A stretch of DNA of 64,000 nt, from positions 781,516,772 through 781,580,771 of the forward strand of contig NC_053389.1 of assembly GCF_905171765.1 (NCBI RefSeq), read 5' to 3'. A model generated the notes under the pieces. That model saw only the letters and a list, made by a program, of their open reading frames with translations. It made no database searches and was not told where the DNA came from. Positions 11,072 to 21,601 of this stretch are shown piece after piece (within the stretch, counting starts at the first letter, position 1; the number at the start of each line of letters is the position of its first letter). This stretch comes from Bufo bufo (Eukaryota; Chordata; Amphibia; Anura; Bufonidae). The position numbers were made by a program, and so were the translations under genes.

Positions 11072-11985
11072 CCAAAAAGCGTAGACCTTAGTTTAGAGTA
11101 AAACATATACATACCATTACGACACCCGCTTTGCACTCAAAAGACACTACACGACGAAGGTGCGGAAAATACCGTACATATCAGAGACTTCTATATACGT
11201 TACCTCTTTGTCACGTGCGACGGCACATTGTTCTTGAAGGTAGCTAAAGTTGATGCTTTTGAAAGAGTGGTCGGTAATCAGGAACGATTTACTCCTATGT
11301 TGACAAACATATGAACATATTACGAGGAGGTCTGAATCCCGAGAGCTGCGGACTGAAACAACAATGGTGAATCTGATGGAAGGGCTTAAATGAAGTCCAA
11401 CCATTCGCTAAGGGTCCTGCTTGGACACCAACTGTTACTGGTGGCAAATACTTCACCTATACTTATTCCCCAGGCGACCGCTTTAATTATTATTATTTTA
11501 TAAAGGACCCAAAAGTTAGAAGATGGCGTATGCCGTTTAACTCTAGTAATGGATCAAGTGAAATGTGTAGACTCACCAGGCCTGGGGAACCATAAGCACG
11601 AATACATGGCTGGTTGAAATTAACGAGCTAATGTCGCCTGCACTGAGGAAAAAACATACCCACTATACTAGCAGTTGTGACAGGAAATAAGCTTAAAGTC
11701 ATGATAACTATGTATGCTGCGCCTGTGATAGTGATAGGACTTGTGTCCGTAGACGTGACAGACTATATATATTGCGCCTTATTGTTGTACCTCTCACTTG
11801 AAGATGGACCGGTACAAGGTGCAACACCAACACCCTCAGCCTGAGTTTGAAGATGAAGTAAGCGTGCCTATAATGAAGACATAATGTACACACAATGCCT
11901 ACTGCTATGACAGGACGAGCTTAAGGTCATGATAGACTACCTATGCTGCGCCTGTAGTCGTGCTAGGACTTATCGTGTCAGTAAA
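11072..11985. other. Interior of 5.4-kb element, unique part
   Basis: No coding frame with family resemblance. From about 11700 onward, diverged forms of the GTCGTGACAGG / GTAGACGTGACAGAC motif appear, leading into the regular array that starts near 11990. Confidence 0.5.
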
Positions 11986-11989
11986 CGTG

Positions 11990-12350
11990 ACAGACTTCGT
12001 AAATCGCTTGTAGTCGTGACAGGACTTATTAGTCTGTAGTCGTGACAGACTGCGTAAATCGCCTGTAGTCGTGACAGTACTTATTAGTCTGTAGTCGTGA
12101 CAGACTTCGTAAATCGCCTGTAGTCGTGACAGGACTTATTAGTCTGTAGTCGTGACAGACTTCGTAAATCGCCTGTAGTCGTGACAGGACTTATTAGTCT
12201 GTAGTCGTGACAGACTGCGTAAATCGCCTGTAGTCGTGACAGGACTTATTATTCTGTAGTCGTGACAGACTTCGTAAATCGCCTGTAGTGGTGAGACAGG
12301 ACTTAGTCTGTAGTCGTGACAGACTTCGTAATCACCTGTAGTGGTGACCG
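11990..12350. repeat. 55-bp tandem repeat
   Basis: The unit contains CGCCTGTAGTCGTGACAGG and, 28 bp later, CTGTAGTCGTGACAGAC followed by TTCGTAAAT. About six near-identical units are present, with the last ones degraded. Each unit is itself two half-repeats around TGTAGTCGTGACAG. A T-run of about 30 follows at 12394. Confidence 0.85.
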
Positions 12351-12394
12351 GACTCCCTGTGGACGAACCTGATGCCATAGTATAGTTGTTTACC

Positions 12395-12425
<31 letters not shown>

Positions 12426-12784
12426 CCCTTGAGAAGCGGAATTGTGAGACCCCAGGGTCATCTCCCTGGGAGAATAGGTCTATAATTCAAGAACCTCGAG
12501 AGATTAAATGTGAGAAAATGCGAACCCGGGAGAAGTTGATGTCCGAAAGGAAGGCTTGGGATGACTGCTTGAAAAGAAACAATGAAGACCCAACGACCTA
12601 CAACAATAATGTGAGTGAGGTTCTAATGGCAAAGCCGCGCCTACGAGCCACCACGAGAAGAATTGTAACGCGAGCCACAGCTGACCGAGGCATGCGAGCG
12701 GCCTGAATGCAGAAAAGGCATGAACATGCTGTGGCGGGACCACGCAGCCAACCTCGAATGGCGGAGTTGTGTGAGTAAAATGTA

Positions 12785-13275
12785 AACTGAAGACATGCGT
12801 GAGAGACTAATGGCGGAACCAAGCGCTAGAGGGACTAAAGACACTAATGGTGGAACCAAGCGCTAGAGGGACTAAAGACACTAATGGCGGAACCAAGCGC
12901 TAGAGGGACTAAAGACACTAATGGTGGAACCAAGCGCTAGAGGGACTAAAGACACTAATGGTGGAACCAAGCGCTAGAGGGACTAAAGACACTAATGGTG
13001 GAACCAAGCGCGAAAGGGGCCATGCGCAAGAGACACTAATGGCGGGGCCATGCGCAAAAGACACTAATGGCGGGGCCATGCGCAAGAGACACTAATGGCG
13101 GGGCCATGCGCAAGAGACACTAATGGCGGGGCCATGCGCAAGAGACACTAATGGCGGGGCCATGCGCAAGAGACACTAATGGCGGGGCCATGCGCAAGAG
13201 ACACTAATGGCGGGGCCATGCGCAAGAGACACTAATGGCGGGGCCATGCGCAAGAGACACTAATGGCGGGGCCAT
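12785..13275. repeat. Two linked minisatellites, 39-bp then 28-bp units
   Basis: 12800-13010 holds about five 39-bp units (GACACTAATGGYGGAACC, then AAGCGCTAGAGGGACTAAA). It passes directly into about nine 28-bp units (GACACTAATGGCGGGGCCAT plus GCGCAAGA) at 13022-13275. Both units share GACACTAATGGYGG, so one array evidently arose from the other by a change in repeat length. Confidence 0.85.
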
Positions 13276-14049
13276 GCGCGTCAAACTTAAACGGAGAAGC
13301 AATGCGTCAGAGACTCTAATGGCGTAGCCATGAATGCGAAACAAATGGCGATTTATTATTATTATTTATTTTTAATATATATATATATATTTTTTTTTTT
13401 TTATCCACTTATGCAGCACCAGTATGACTTGGGGACTTGCATAACCAAGACCCCCTTCGACAATAAACCTAGGACACTAACAAGCTTATAACCATATCGT
13501 ACCCCTAACAACATGAAGATCGGTCATAAGCCCCACAGAGCCATGAGGCTGAAGAGATCATCAGGCTCCCGAAGCCAAGACTGCACTCGATGACATTGCA
13601 GTGACGATAAGTAATTAAAATGTGAGCTAGACCTGATGGGATATGCATCGACGTTAGTGAACCGAACCAGGTGCCTAAATAATACATTAAACCAACCGTG
13701 AATAAACAGATGAGAGAAAAGCGCCAGAGGCATTACAGTTCGCTAAGAGAAGACCCTTATCGTGAAAACAAATGAACTACTTGTGAAACATAGTAGGAAT
13801 CTTACTCCTATTAGCCCACTAACCGCTGAGGACTGCATGGTGAACTGGGGCAGGAGGCCAATCCGAGTGAATGCGGACCAGAAGTAAAGGAGACCAGTCT
13901 GAGTGAATGCGAACCAGAAGTAAAAGGAGACCAGTCTGAGTGAATGCGAACCAGGACTAAAGAACAGGACACTTTTTTTTTTTTTTTTTTCCTGCTGACG
14001 TGAAACAGAAAAAGTAGGCCTATAACATAACCACCAGTGAGGAAAGAAA
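13276..14049. other. Interior of 5.4-kb element between arrays
   Basis: No gene seen. A short three-copy repeat of GAATGCGRACCAGAAGTAAA type lies at 13868-13955. T-runs are at 13390 and 13973. Confidence 0.5.
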
Positions 14050-15905
14050 CGTAAACCTGAAAGAAAGCAGCTATGTTTATCGGGAGAACGGTATCAGAGC
14101 GGTGCACTGACTGCCCTAGAGAAAATACTCAGTAACCATGATGTAGCAACGAAAAAAAAAAAATGCAGCTTTAAGTGGAAGCCGAATATGCAGCAACTGA
14201 TGTAAGAACAGGTGGGTGAACGCAGCTCTGGATGTGAGTAGTGCCTAAAAACATGGTATGGGCCCAGCTCTGAGCATGAAGAGCAAGGTATAACGCAGCT
14301 GTATGAATGCAACCTGAAGTGACAGGGTATTGATGTGATGCAACAGCAACTCATAAACGCAGCTCTAGTAGTAAATGGAGTATAACATTGTTAATGCAGA
14401 CACATGGACGTGGCTTTTGAAGGTAACGAACCTAACCATGATCATTCGACCATTAGCGCCCCACCCCCCTCGCCCCAGAGCGCTACAAGTCCCCCATGGT
14501 GTATCCAAGTCCAATCCTACTGTGAATGCGAGTACTCGCCTGGCACCTTCTGCCATTACCCAGGTGCGAATGAAACCTCCACATAATGCTGTAGGTTTTT
14601 TTTTTTTTTTTTTTTTTTAAATGGACATCACCATCACCCAAGAAAACATAAATGCGTTTTGAACGTAAACCCTGATGCAACGCCAATCAATCAACATATA
14701 GTGCACCTATGACCTAGCACAAAACCGCTGACACATGCGTGCCCATAACATACGGTTTATAGATTAACACACTTCCATACAAGAGCATCAGAACTCAAAT
14801 ACAGGCACCTAGACCGACCTGCTCGAGTACCCATATACAGACCACTGATCTACACCTAGCATGTCTGGCGTTAACTGCGGATGTGCCCCCACATGTAAAA
14901 CAGGTAACAGAAACCCCACACTTTTTTTTTTTTTTTTTTACGCAGATATCAAAACGTAAGCCTGAAAAGAAAGCGGCTATCTTTATCGGAAGAGCAGTAT
15001 CAGAGCAGTGTGCTGATAGCCCTAGTAAGAATACTGAGTAACCATTATGTAGCAATGAAAAGAAATGCAGCTTTAAGTGGAAGCAGAGTATAACACCTGA
15101 TGTAAGAACAAGTGGGTGAATGCAGCTCTGGATGTGAGTGGTGCCTAAAAACATGTTATGGGCACAGCTCTGTGTATGAATATGAGGAGCATGGTATAGA
15201 GCAGCCATATGAATGCAATCTGAAAGTGAGCAGAGTATTAATGTAATGCAACAGCGGACGTATGAACGCAGCTCTAGTAGTGAACGGTGTATAGGACAAA
15301 AATGTAAATGCAGACACACGGACGTAGCTTTGAAGGTAACAATCCTAACCACGATCATTTGACCATTGAAGCCCAACCCCCTTTGCCCCAGAGCGCTACA
15401 AGTCACGGACCGTGTAACCAAGTCCAATCCTACCGTGAATGCCAGCACTTGCCTGGCACCTTCTGCCATTGCCCAGGCGCAACTGAACCTCCACATGATG
15501 CTGCAGGTGTTTTTTTTTTTTTTTTTAAATCAGCGACCATTGATCCACATTTACCATCACTTAAACCCAGCACGCGTAGCTTGAACCAACTGCAGACACG
15601 CGTCCCGCATGTAAACCAGGTATCAGAAAACATACAACCATGCCCACTCTAAGCACATGCTACCCCAATAACTGTATGCAATGGCCTCACCAGGCCTCTG
15701 AACAGCCAGACAAACAACCATGGTTTGACCATTTAGCGCCCATACTCTGCTGTATCCCAGAGCGCTAACATATCGCAGGCCGCAGCGTGGGTCCCGTACA
15801 AACACCTCCGATCCTACCATGAATACCAGCGCCCTTCTGAGACATTCCGCCGTCGCCCAGCCGTAAGGAGCCTCCACCCATGCTGCTGTATCCTAGAGCT
15901 GAGCC
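14050..15905. repeat. About 895-bp tandem duplication plus diverged third copy
   Basis: 14050-14613 is repeated at about 14945-15530: AAAGAAAGCRGCTATSTTTATCGG, GCAGCTTTAAGTGGAAGC, CCAGAGCGCTACAAGTC, each ending in a T-run. A third, more diverged copy of the last 200 bp is at about 15690-15895 (CCCAGAGCGCTAACATATCG). Open frames here are ended by poly-K or poly-F tracts and are not genes. Confidence 0.75.
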
Positions 15906-16061
15906 AGAGGTAGTGAAATCAGCTGAATCGGCGTCAGTCTGGACCCACAGGTGCCTATAAATAGCCTAGTAACCAGCCAGCCTGGGCTCACAGGTGCATG
16001 TAAGTAGCCTTGTAATGACCCTCCCCTCCCACAAATTCAGCAAACTTCTTTGCTTAACACT

Positions 16062-16850
16062 AATCTCACCCCAGGCGCCAAGCTGCCTAAATCTCGTTTA
16101 TACAATTTCTCCCAACCTGAAAGGGTCGCTATGCGTGCTTATATCTCTGAGAATCTGAGAAAGGGACACATACGACCCTCGAAGTCACCTGTTGCCGCTG
16201 GTTTTTTCTTTGTTAAGAAAAAAGATGGTTCTTTAAGACCATGTCTGGATTTCGGGGAGCTGAACAGTATCACAATTCGTGACCCTTATCCGCTTCCTCT
16301 GATCCCAGACCTGTTTAACCAGATTGTGGGGGCTAAAGTTTTTTCCAAATTGGATCTAAGAGGGGCATACAACCTGGTCAGAGTCAGAGAAGGAGATGAA
16401 TGGAAGACGGCCTTCAATACCCCTGAGGGCCATTTTGAGAATTTGGTTATGCCTTTTGGTTTGAGCTCCAGCCGTCTTTCAGCATTTTGTGAACAGCATT
16501 TTTTATCATTTAATGGGGAAATTTGTATTAGTGTATCTGGATGACATTTTGATTTTGTCTCCTGATTTCAAAACTCATAGGGAACATTTACGTCAGGTCT
16601 TGCTCATCCTGCGGGAGAATAAATTGTACGCTAAACTGGAAAAATGTGTGTTTGCGGTTCCAGAAATTCAATTTCTGGGGTTTCTTCTCTCTCCGCTTCT
16701 GGTTTTCGCATGGACCCCGAGAAGGTCCGCGCTGTGCTTGAGTGGGAGCTTCCTGAGAATCAGAAGGCGCTGATGCGTTTTCTGGGTTTTGTCAATTATT
16801 ACAGGAAGTTTATTTTGAATTATTCCTCTGTTGTTTAACCACTCACTGAT
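16062..16850 (+). pseudogene. Gypsy-1 reverse transcriptase
   Basis: RNA- and DNA-dependent DNA polymerase of the element. Conserved steps in order: [43 protein letters not shown] (first catalytic Asp), [18 protein letters not shown], then [12 protein letters not shown] (16537-16572; catalytic Asp pair). Thumb and connection follow (MRFLGFVNYYRKFI). The frame shifts near 16470 and returns near 16680. A stop at 16836 follows YSSVV. The intact domain would be continuous with protease, from which it is now separated by 5.4 kb. Confidence 0.9.
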
Positions 16851-17684
16851 ATGACTAGAAAAGGGGTAGATTTTTCCTCCTGGTCAGTAGAGGCGCGTAA
16901 GGCCTTTTCTAATATCAAGGAGAGTTTTGCTTCCGCTCCCATCTTGGTACAACCTGATATTTCTCTACCCTTCATAGTTGAGGTTGATGCTTCTGAGGTG
17001 GGTGTGGGTGTGGGTGCGGTCTTGTCTCAGGGTCCCTCTCCTGCCAAATGGCGACCGTGTGCCTTTTTCTCGAAGAAACTCTCCTCCGCAGAGAGAAATT
17101 ACGATTTGAGAGATAGGGAGTTGTTGGCCATCAAGTTAGCTTTTGAGGAATGGCGCCATTGGTTAGAGGGAGCCAGACACCCTATTACCGTGTTTACTGA
17201 CCATAAGAATCCGGCCTACTTGGAGTCAGCCAAGCGTCTGAACCCGAGACAGGCCAGATGGTCTTTGTTCTTTTCAAGGTTTAATTTTGTTGTCACCTTC
17301 CGCCCTGGGGTTAAGAATGTGAAGGCGGATGCCCTGTCAAGTTGTTTTCCGGGAGGTGGGAATTTTGAAGACCCAGGTCCCATTTTGGCTGAAGGTGTGG
17401 TGGTCTCTGCTCTTTATCCTGAATTGGAGGCAGAGGTTCAGGTAGCCCAGTCAGAGGCTCCTGATCTTTGTCCTCCTGGGAGGTTGTTTGTGCCTCTCGC
17501 TTTAAGACACAAGATTTTTAAGGAGCACCACGATACTGTTTTTGCTGGGCACCTGGGGGCAAGAGCCACAGTGGATCTTATCGGTCGGAGATTCTGGTGG
17601 CCGGTGCTTCGTAAGTCGGTTGAGGGTTTTGTGGCAGCCTGCGAGACCTGCGCTCGTGCCAAAGTCCCTCATTCACGGCCATAA
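16851..17684 (+). pseudogene. Gypsy-1 RNase H and integrase zinc domain
   Basis: A 277-codon open segment, same frame as RT. RNase H residues are seen in FIVEVDASEVGVG (Asp), DRELLAIKLAFEEW (Glu) and VFTDHKNPAYLE (Asp). It degrades RNA in the RNA:DNA hybrid. The end carries the integrase HHCC zinc-binding motif: HHDTVFAGHLG and CETCARAK. The frame ends at a single TAA (17682). The next codons continue integrase in the same frame, so the break is one nonsense change. Confidence 0.9.
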
Positions 17685-17735
17685 GGTCCTCTCCTTCCGT
17701 TACCCATTCCTTCCCGTCCTTGGACACATCTGTCC

Positions 17736-18869
17736 ATGGACTTCATTACGGACCTGCCTCATTCCTCGGGGAAGACTGTGATTCTGGTGGTGTTGGACCG
17801 TTTTAGCAAAATGGTGCATTTCATTCCTTTTCCTGGCTTGCCCAATGCTAAGACGCTGGCGCAGGTATTTATTGATCACATTGTCAAATTGCATGGTATT
17901 CCTTCAGACATAGTCTCTGATAGGGGCACACAGTTTGTTTCCAGATTCTGGAAGGCTTTCTGTTCTCGCTTGGGGGTTCGGTTGTCATTCTCTTCTGCTT
18001 TCCACCCGCAGTCGAATGGTCAGACAGAGCGCGTCAATCAGAATCTGGAGACATATCTGCGCTGTTTTGTTGCGGAGAATCAGGAGGATTGGTGTTCTTT
18101 TTTGTCCCTTGCTGAGTTTGCTTTAAATAACCGTCGTCAGGAGTCCTCTGATAAGTCACCATTTTTTGGTGCATATGGGTTTCATCCGCAGTTTGGGACA
18201 TTCTCTGGAGAGGGGTCTTCTGGTTTACCTGATGAGGACAGATTCTCCTCGTCTTTGTCATCGATTTGGCAAAAGATTCAGGATAATCTAAAGAGCATGA
18301 GTGAGAGATATAAGCGTGTGGCGGATAAGAGACGTGTGCCTGGTCCGGACCTGAATGTTGGTGATCTGGTGTGGTTGTCTACTAAGAATATCAAATTGAA
18401 GGTTCCCTCCTGGAAGTTGGGTCCTAAGTTTATTGGGCCTTACAAAATCTTGTCCGTCATCAATCCTGTTGCCTACCGTCTTGATCTTCCTCAGACTTGG
18501 AAGATCCATAATGTTTTTCATAAGTCCTTATTAAAACCTTATGTCCAACCCATTGTACCCTCGTCTTTGCCTCCTCCTCCGATTGCGGTTGATGGTAATC
18601 TTGAATTTCAGGTCTCTAGGATTGTGGATTCTCGTGTTGTCCGCGGTTCTCTCCAGTACCTCGTTCATTGGGAGGGTTATGGTCCTGAGGAGAGGATGTG
18701 GGTCCCAGTGACGGACATTAAGGCCACTCGTCTCATCAGGGCTTTCCATAGGTCCCATCCTGAGAAGGTGGGCTCTGAGTGTCCGGAGTCCACTCGTAGA
18801 AGGAGGGGTACTGTCACCACCAGACATCTGAGAAGCTCTGACAGACGTCCTTCAGAACCTCCTCCTTGA
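17736..18869 (+). CDS. Gypsy-1 integrase core with chromodomain (open part)
   Basis: A 377-codon open frame, part of pol rather than an independent gene; the Met start is only the first Met after the upstream stop. The integrase core DD35E is intact: MDFITDLP (Asp2), VSDRGTQF (Asp62) and NGQTERVNQ (Glu98). The GPY/F-type module (LGPKFIGPYKILSVINP) is near residue 230. A chromodomain covers about residues 284-345 (VSRIVDSRVVRG, LVHWEGYGPEERMWVP). In chromoviruses this domain is thought to guide integration to particular chromatin. The 3' end overlaps the start of the 3' LTR at 18812. Confidence 0.9.
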   Translation: MDFITDLPHSSGKTVILVVLDRFSKMVHFIPFPGLPNAKTLAQVFIDHIVKLHGIPSDIVSDRGTQFVSRFWKAFCSRLGVRLSFSSAFHPQSNGQTERVNQNLETYLRCFVAENQEDWCSFLSLAEFALNNRRQESSDKSPFFGAYGFHPQFGTFSGEGSSGLPDEDRFSSSLSSIWQKIQDNLKSMSERYKRVADKRRVPGPDLNVGDLVWLSTKNIKLKVPSWKLGPKFIGPYKILSVINPVAYRLDLPQTWKIHNVFHKSLLKPYVQPIVPSSLPPPPIAVDGNLEFQVSRIVDSRVVRGSLQYLVHWEGYGPEERMWVPVTDIKATRLIRAFHRSHPEKVGSECPESTRRRRGTVTTRHLRSSDRRPSEPPP

Positions 18870-19340
18870 GGTTCCTTTTGTTTTGCTTTCATTTTCTCAT
18901 CTCGTTAGCCTTTCTCAGCTGTCATGTAGTTGCACTGATTGCATCCCTTTAAATCCCTTCCCATACTGCATCACTTTGCGGTTTATACAACTTCCTGGAG
19001 TATATGCATTCTGGATGCTACTACTGAGTCTTCTACAGATAAGTTTGTTCATTCATTTGTATTTTCCTGTTTGACTGGATCTCAGGTGACCCTGACTCCC
19101 TCCGTATCAAGTGTAGGGAGCCGGTGGTCGTGTCCCCTCACTATTATAGGGTGTTCAGGTGTTATACAGTCGAGGTACAAGGATATGCGATCTTCTACCA
19201 TTGAGAATTTTGCATAGGCTGAGCAGTCAGGGAGAGAGCCAGGTGTTTTGCAGGGCTTCCCCTTTTGTTCCTTAGTTTGGGATCCAGTCAGTCGGATCTT
19301 CCTTTTGTGTCTTCTAGTTTGCTGTACACCTTCCGTGACA
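18812..19340 (+). repeat. Gypsy-1 3' LTR
   Basis: The 529-bp copy of the 5' LTR is preceded by a short polypurine tract (AGAAGGAGGGG, 18799-18809) that would prime plus-strand synthesis. It ends GTGACA and is followed by the CATGC target duplication. Confidence 0.92.
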
Positions 19341-19345
19341 CATGC

Positions 19346-19554
19346 CTTCACACACGCTACATGCACACAAGGAATTGTGAGCCGGAGCACAAGCTCCACT
19401 CAGAGCCAGGAGGGGAATGCCGGCAGCAGGAGCACAGACCACAGCTAAGAACCCCGCGCCGTGCTGACAGGCAGCAATGGGGAGGAGTGAGGAAAACTGG
19501 AGCCCGTGACTGGGCGTGGGGACTGAATCGCAGGCACGGGGTGCCGTATTAACA
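19346..19554 (-). mobile_element. Old gypsy LTR, 5' part (minus strand)
   Basis: This is the other half of the LTR at 8229-8640, separated by gypsy-1. On the minus strand it starts TGTTAATACGGCACCCC at 19554 and joins 8640 through the single CATGC. The combined length is about 620 bp. Confidence 0.6.
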
Positions 19555-19628
19555 TTGGGCTTCAGCATGAAGATGGCATATCCTAACATATGCTACTGTA
19601 TTTCATACAGTGACATATGTCATCCACT

Positions 19629-19905
19629 GGCAATGGCAGTGGCTCTGTGGTTAGCACTGGTGCCTTGCAGCTCTGAGGTCCTAGGTTAGATTCCTACCAA
19701 GGACAGCATCTGCATGGAGTTTGTATGTTCTCCCCGTGTTTGCGTGGGTTTCCTCTGGGTACTCTGGTTTCCTCCCACACTCCAAAGTGCTGACGTACTG
19801 ACAGGGAACTTAGATTGTGAGCTCCATTGGGGACAGCAAGTTATGATAACGTCTGTAAAGTGCTGAGGAATATAGCAGCGCTATATAAGTGAGTAAAATA
19901 AGTAT
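19629..19905 (+). mobile_element. tRNA-derived SINE with V-SINE core
   Basis: The head carries pol III promoter boxes: GTGGTTAGCACTGG (A box) and GGTCCTAGGTTAGATTCC (degenerate B box). The body TGCATGGAGTTTGTATGTTC ... GCGTGGGTTTCCTC ... TTTCCTCCCACACTCCAAAG matches the conserved central domain of vertebrate V-SINEs. The tail AGCGCTATATAAGTGAG is LINE-like, and an A-run follows at 19909. The B box is mutated, so it is an old copy. Confidence 0.85.
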
Positions 19906-20009
19906 GTTTAAAAAAAAAGTACACTGACATATACCAGCCTGGCAAATGCTAAAAGGACACCTCTGGCATGTGTTAGATCTAGTAAATATATTGGAAATAG
20001 ATCTATAGG

Positions 20010-20054
<45 letters not shown>
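20010..20054. repeat. (TA)n microsatellite
   Basis: An uninterrupted TA run of about 22 units directly abuts the Tc1 element at 20055, whose TA target it supplied. Confidence 0.95.
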
Positions 20055-20057
<3 letters not shown>

Positions 20058-20993
20058 TACAGACCAAAAGTTTGGACACACCTTCTCATTCAAAGAGTTT
20101 TCTTTATTTTCATGACTATGAAAATTGTAGATTCACACTGAAGGCATCAAAACTATGAATTAACACATGTGGAATTATATACATAACAAACAAGTGTGAA
20201 ACAACTGAAAATATGTCATATTCTAGGTTCTTCAAAGTAGCTACCTTTTGCTTTGATTACTGCTTTGCACACTCTTGGCATTCTCTTGATGAGCTTCAAG
20301 AGGCAGTCCCCTGAAATGGTTTTCACTTCACAGGTGTGCCCTCTCAGGTTTAATAAGTGGGATTTCATGCCTTATAAATGGGGTTGGGACCATCAGTTGC
20401 GTTGAGGAGAAGTCAGGTGGATACACAGCTGATAGTCCTACTGAATAGACTGTTAGAATTTGTATTATGGCAAGAAAAAAGCAGCTAAGTAAAGAAAAAT
20501 GAGTGGCCATCATTACTTTAAGAAATGAAGGTCAGTTAGTTAGCCAAAAAATTGGGAAAACTTTGAAAGTAAGGGCTATTTGACCATGAAGGAGAGTGAT
20601 GGGGTGCTGTGCCAGATGACCTGGCCTCCACAGTCACCGGACCTGAACCCAATCGAGATGGTTTGGGGTGAGCTGGACCGCAGAGTGAAAGCAAAAGGGC
20701 CAACAAGTGCTAAGCATCTCTGGGAACTCCTTCAAGACTGTTGGAAGACCATTTCAGGGGACTACCTCTTGAAGCTCATCAAGAGAATGCCAAGAGTGTG
20801 CAAAGCAGTAATCAAAGCAAAAGGTGGCTATTTTGAAGAACCTATAATATGACATATTTTCAGTTGTTTCACACTTGTTTGTTATGTATATAATTCCACA
20901 TGTGTTAATTCATAGTTTTGATGCCTTCATAGTCATGAAAATAAAGAAAACTCTTTGAATGAGAAGGTGTGTCCAAACTTTTGGTCTGTACTG
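20055..20993 (+). mobile_element. Tc1-like element, internally deleted, very long inverted repeats
   Basis: The termini are CAGTACAGACCAAAAG and its inverse, each next to TA (20053-20054, 20994-20995). The inverted repeats extend about 250 bp inward and include an inverted copy of the last codons of the transposase (20225-20320 versus 20745-20850). Total 939 bp, against about 1.6 kb for a complete Tc1 element, because most of the transposase is deleted. Confidence 0.9.
20467..20852 (+). pseudogene. Tc1-like transposase, internal deletion
   Basis: Starts MARKKQLSKEK, followed at once by TGA (20500) and a short helix-turn-helix remnant (AIITLRNEGQLV). The middle of the gene, including the first two catalytic Asp residues, is deleted at about 20575. 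The C-terminal end resumes in [20 protein letters not shown] (catalytic Glu in PIE) and ends GGYFEE. Nonfunctional. Confidence 0.85.
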
Positions 20994-21008
20994 TATATAG
21001 ATATACAC

Positions 21009-21601
21009 AAAAATCATAGAACGAGGCAGCACTCCAGTTTGGTGAAGATGGTGGACCACTTTATTCACCCCACTTGTAACGTTTAAGCCCAACGCAATGA
21101 GGCCTTTCTCAAGCAATGTGACATGTGCACACAAACCAAGTATAAATAGGGTAGTGAGAGGGATCAAATTAATGATCAATAATGTGCTCAATTGTGTACA
21201 ACTGATCCATATATCAAAATTCTTATCTTGTCAAACATTAGTGCAATCATATATTATAATGCAGTATACTCTTCATCTGTGAACATCACATCATATATAA
21301 AAAATAATAAAATCTAGTGAAAATATACATTAATTGATAAATGTGCTCATCACCGACTCCTGTGTGTTAATTAAAATCATATAGGAACACCTGTGAAGGT
21401 GTATGACAACTTACAGAATTATCGCTATGGAAGCATATGTCTCGTATATAGAGATAGATTAGCGTCTGTATGTTCGCACTGCGCATGCTCCGTCTCTGAT
21501 CTCATATTAAAAGAGACAGCCAGAGACGCCAGGAACTGCGCCTGCGTACGTGCATTGTATACCTTCACCAAACTGGAGTGCTGCCTCATTCTATGATTTT
21601 T
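21009..21601. mobile_element. Terminal-inverted-repeat element with GGCAGCACTCCA ends
   Basis: 39-bp inverted ends (AAAAATCATAGAACGAGGCA... and inverse) contain GCAGCACTCCA, followed by a CTTTCTCAAG / TTTAAGCC module. The same end module occurs in the palindromes at 44151 and 44572. Sequence beyond the right end (TTGCACCCACT ... GTGCTGCTG) is also shared with 44398-44435. The unit is therefore probably part of a larger family, perhaps a Penelope-like retroelement. Confidence 0.6.

Larger units (their letters stand above)
10667..16061. mobile_element. 5.4-kb noncoding element with split terminal repeats
   Basis: This interrupts gypsy-1 pol precisely (YDCPI | LTPGA) with no obvious target duplication. 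Terminal structure: A1 (10667-10772), 44 unique bp, B1 (10817-10965), A2 (10966-11071), a 4.84-kb interior, then B2 (15913-16061). The A copies (106 bp) and the B copies (149 bp) appear identical. B carries CCTATAAATAGCC, a TATA-like core on the plus strand. Read on the minus strand, the order matches the split direct repeats of Ngaro/DIRS-type tyrosine-recombinase retroelements. A tandem insertion with one collapsed copy would look the same. No recombinase, RT or other protein is visible. The interior is mostly tandem repeats and T-runs. Confidence 0.75.
8641..19340 (+). mobile_element. Gypsy-1: chromodomain Ty3/gypsy retrotransposon
   Basis: The element has 529-bp LTRs with TGTCAC/GTGACA ends and a perfect 5-bp target duplication CATGC (8636-8640 and 19341-19345). 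Order inside: gag, protease, reverse transcriptase, RNase H, integrase with a C-terminal chromodomain. This is the chromovirus arrangement of Ty3/gypsy. The pol region is split between protease and RT by a 5.4-kb noncoding insertion. I count about ten differences between the two LTRs, so the copy is moderately young but no longer coding-competent: gag has a frameshift and pol several stops and shifts. Confidence 0.93.

Noticed and set aside
12800..13275. CRISPR-like array
   Set aside because: Units are contiguous tandem repeats without variable spacers, no cas genes, and the sequence is eukaryotic.
10667..16061. Helitron interpretation of the split-repeat element
   Set aside because: No 5' TC, no 3' CTRR with hairpin, and the insertion is not between A and T in a clear way.
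20010..20056. TA run as a promoter
   Set aside because: A microsatellite with no downstream host gene.
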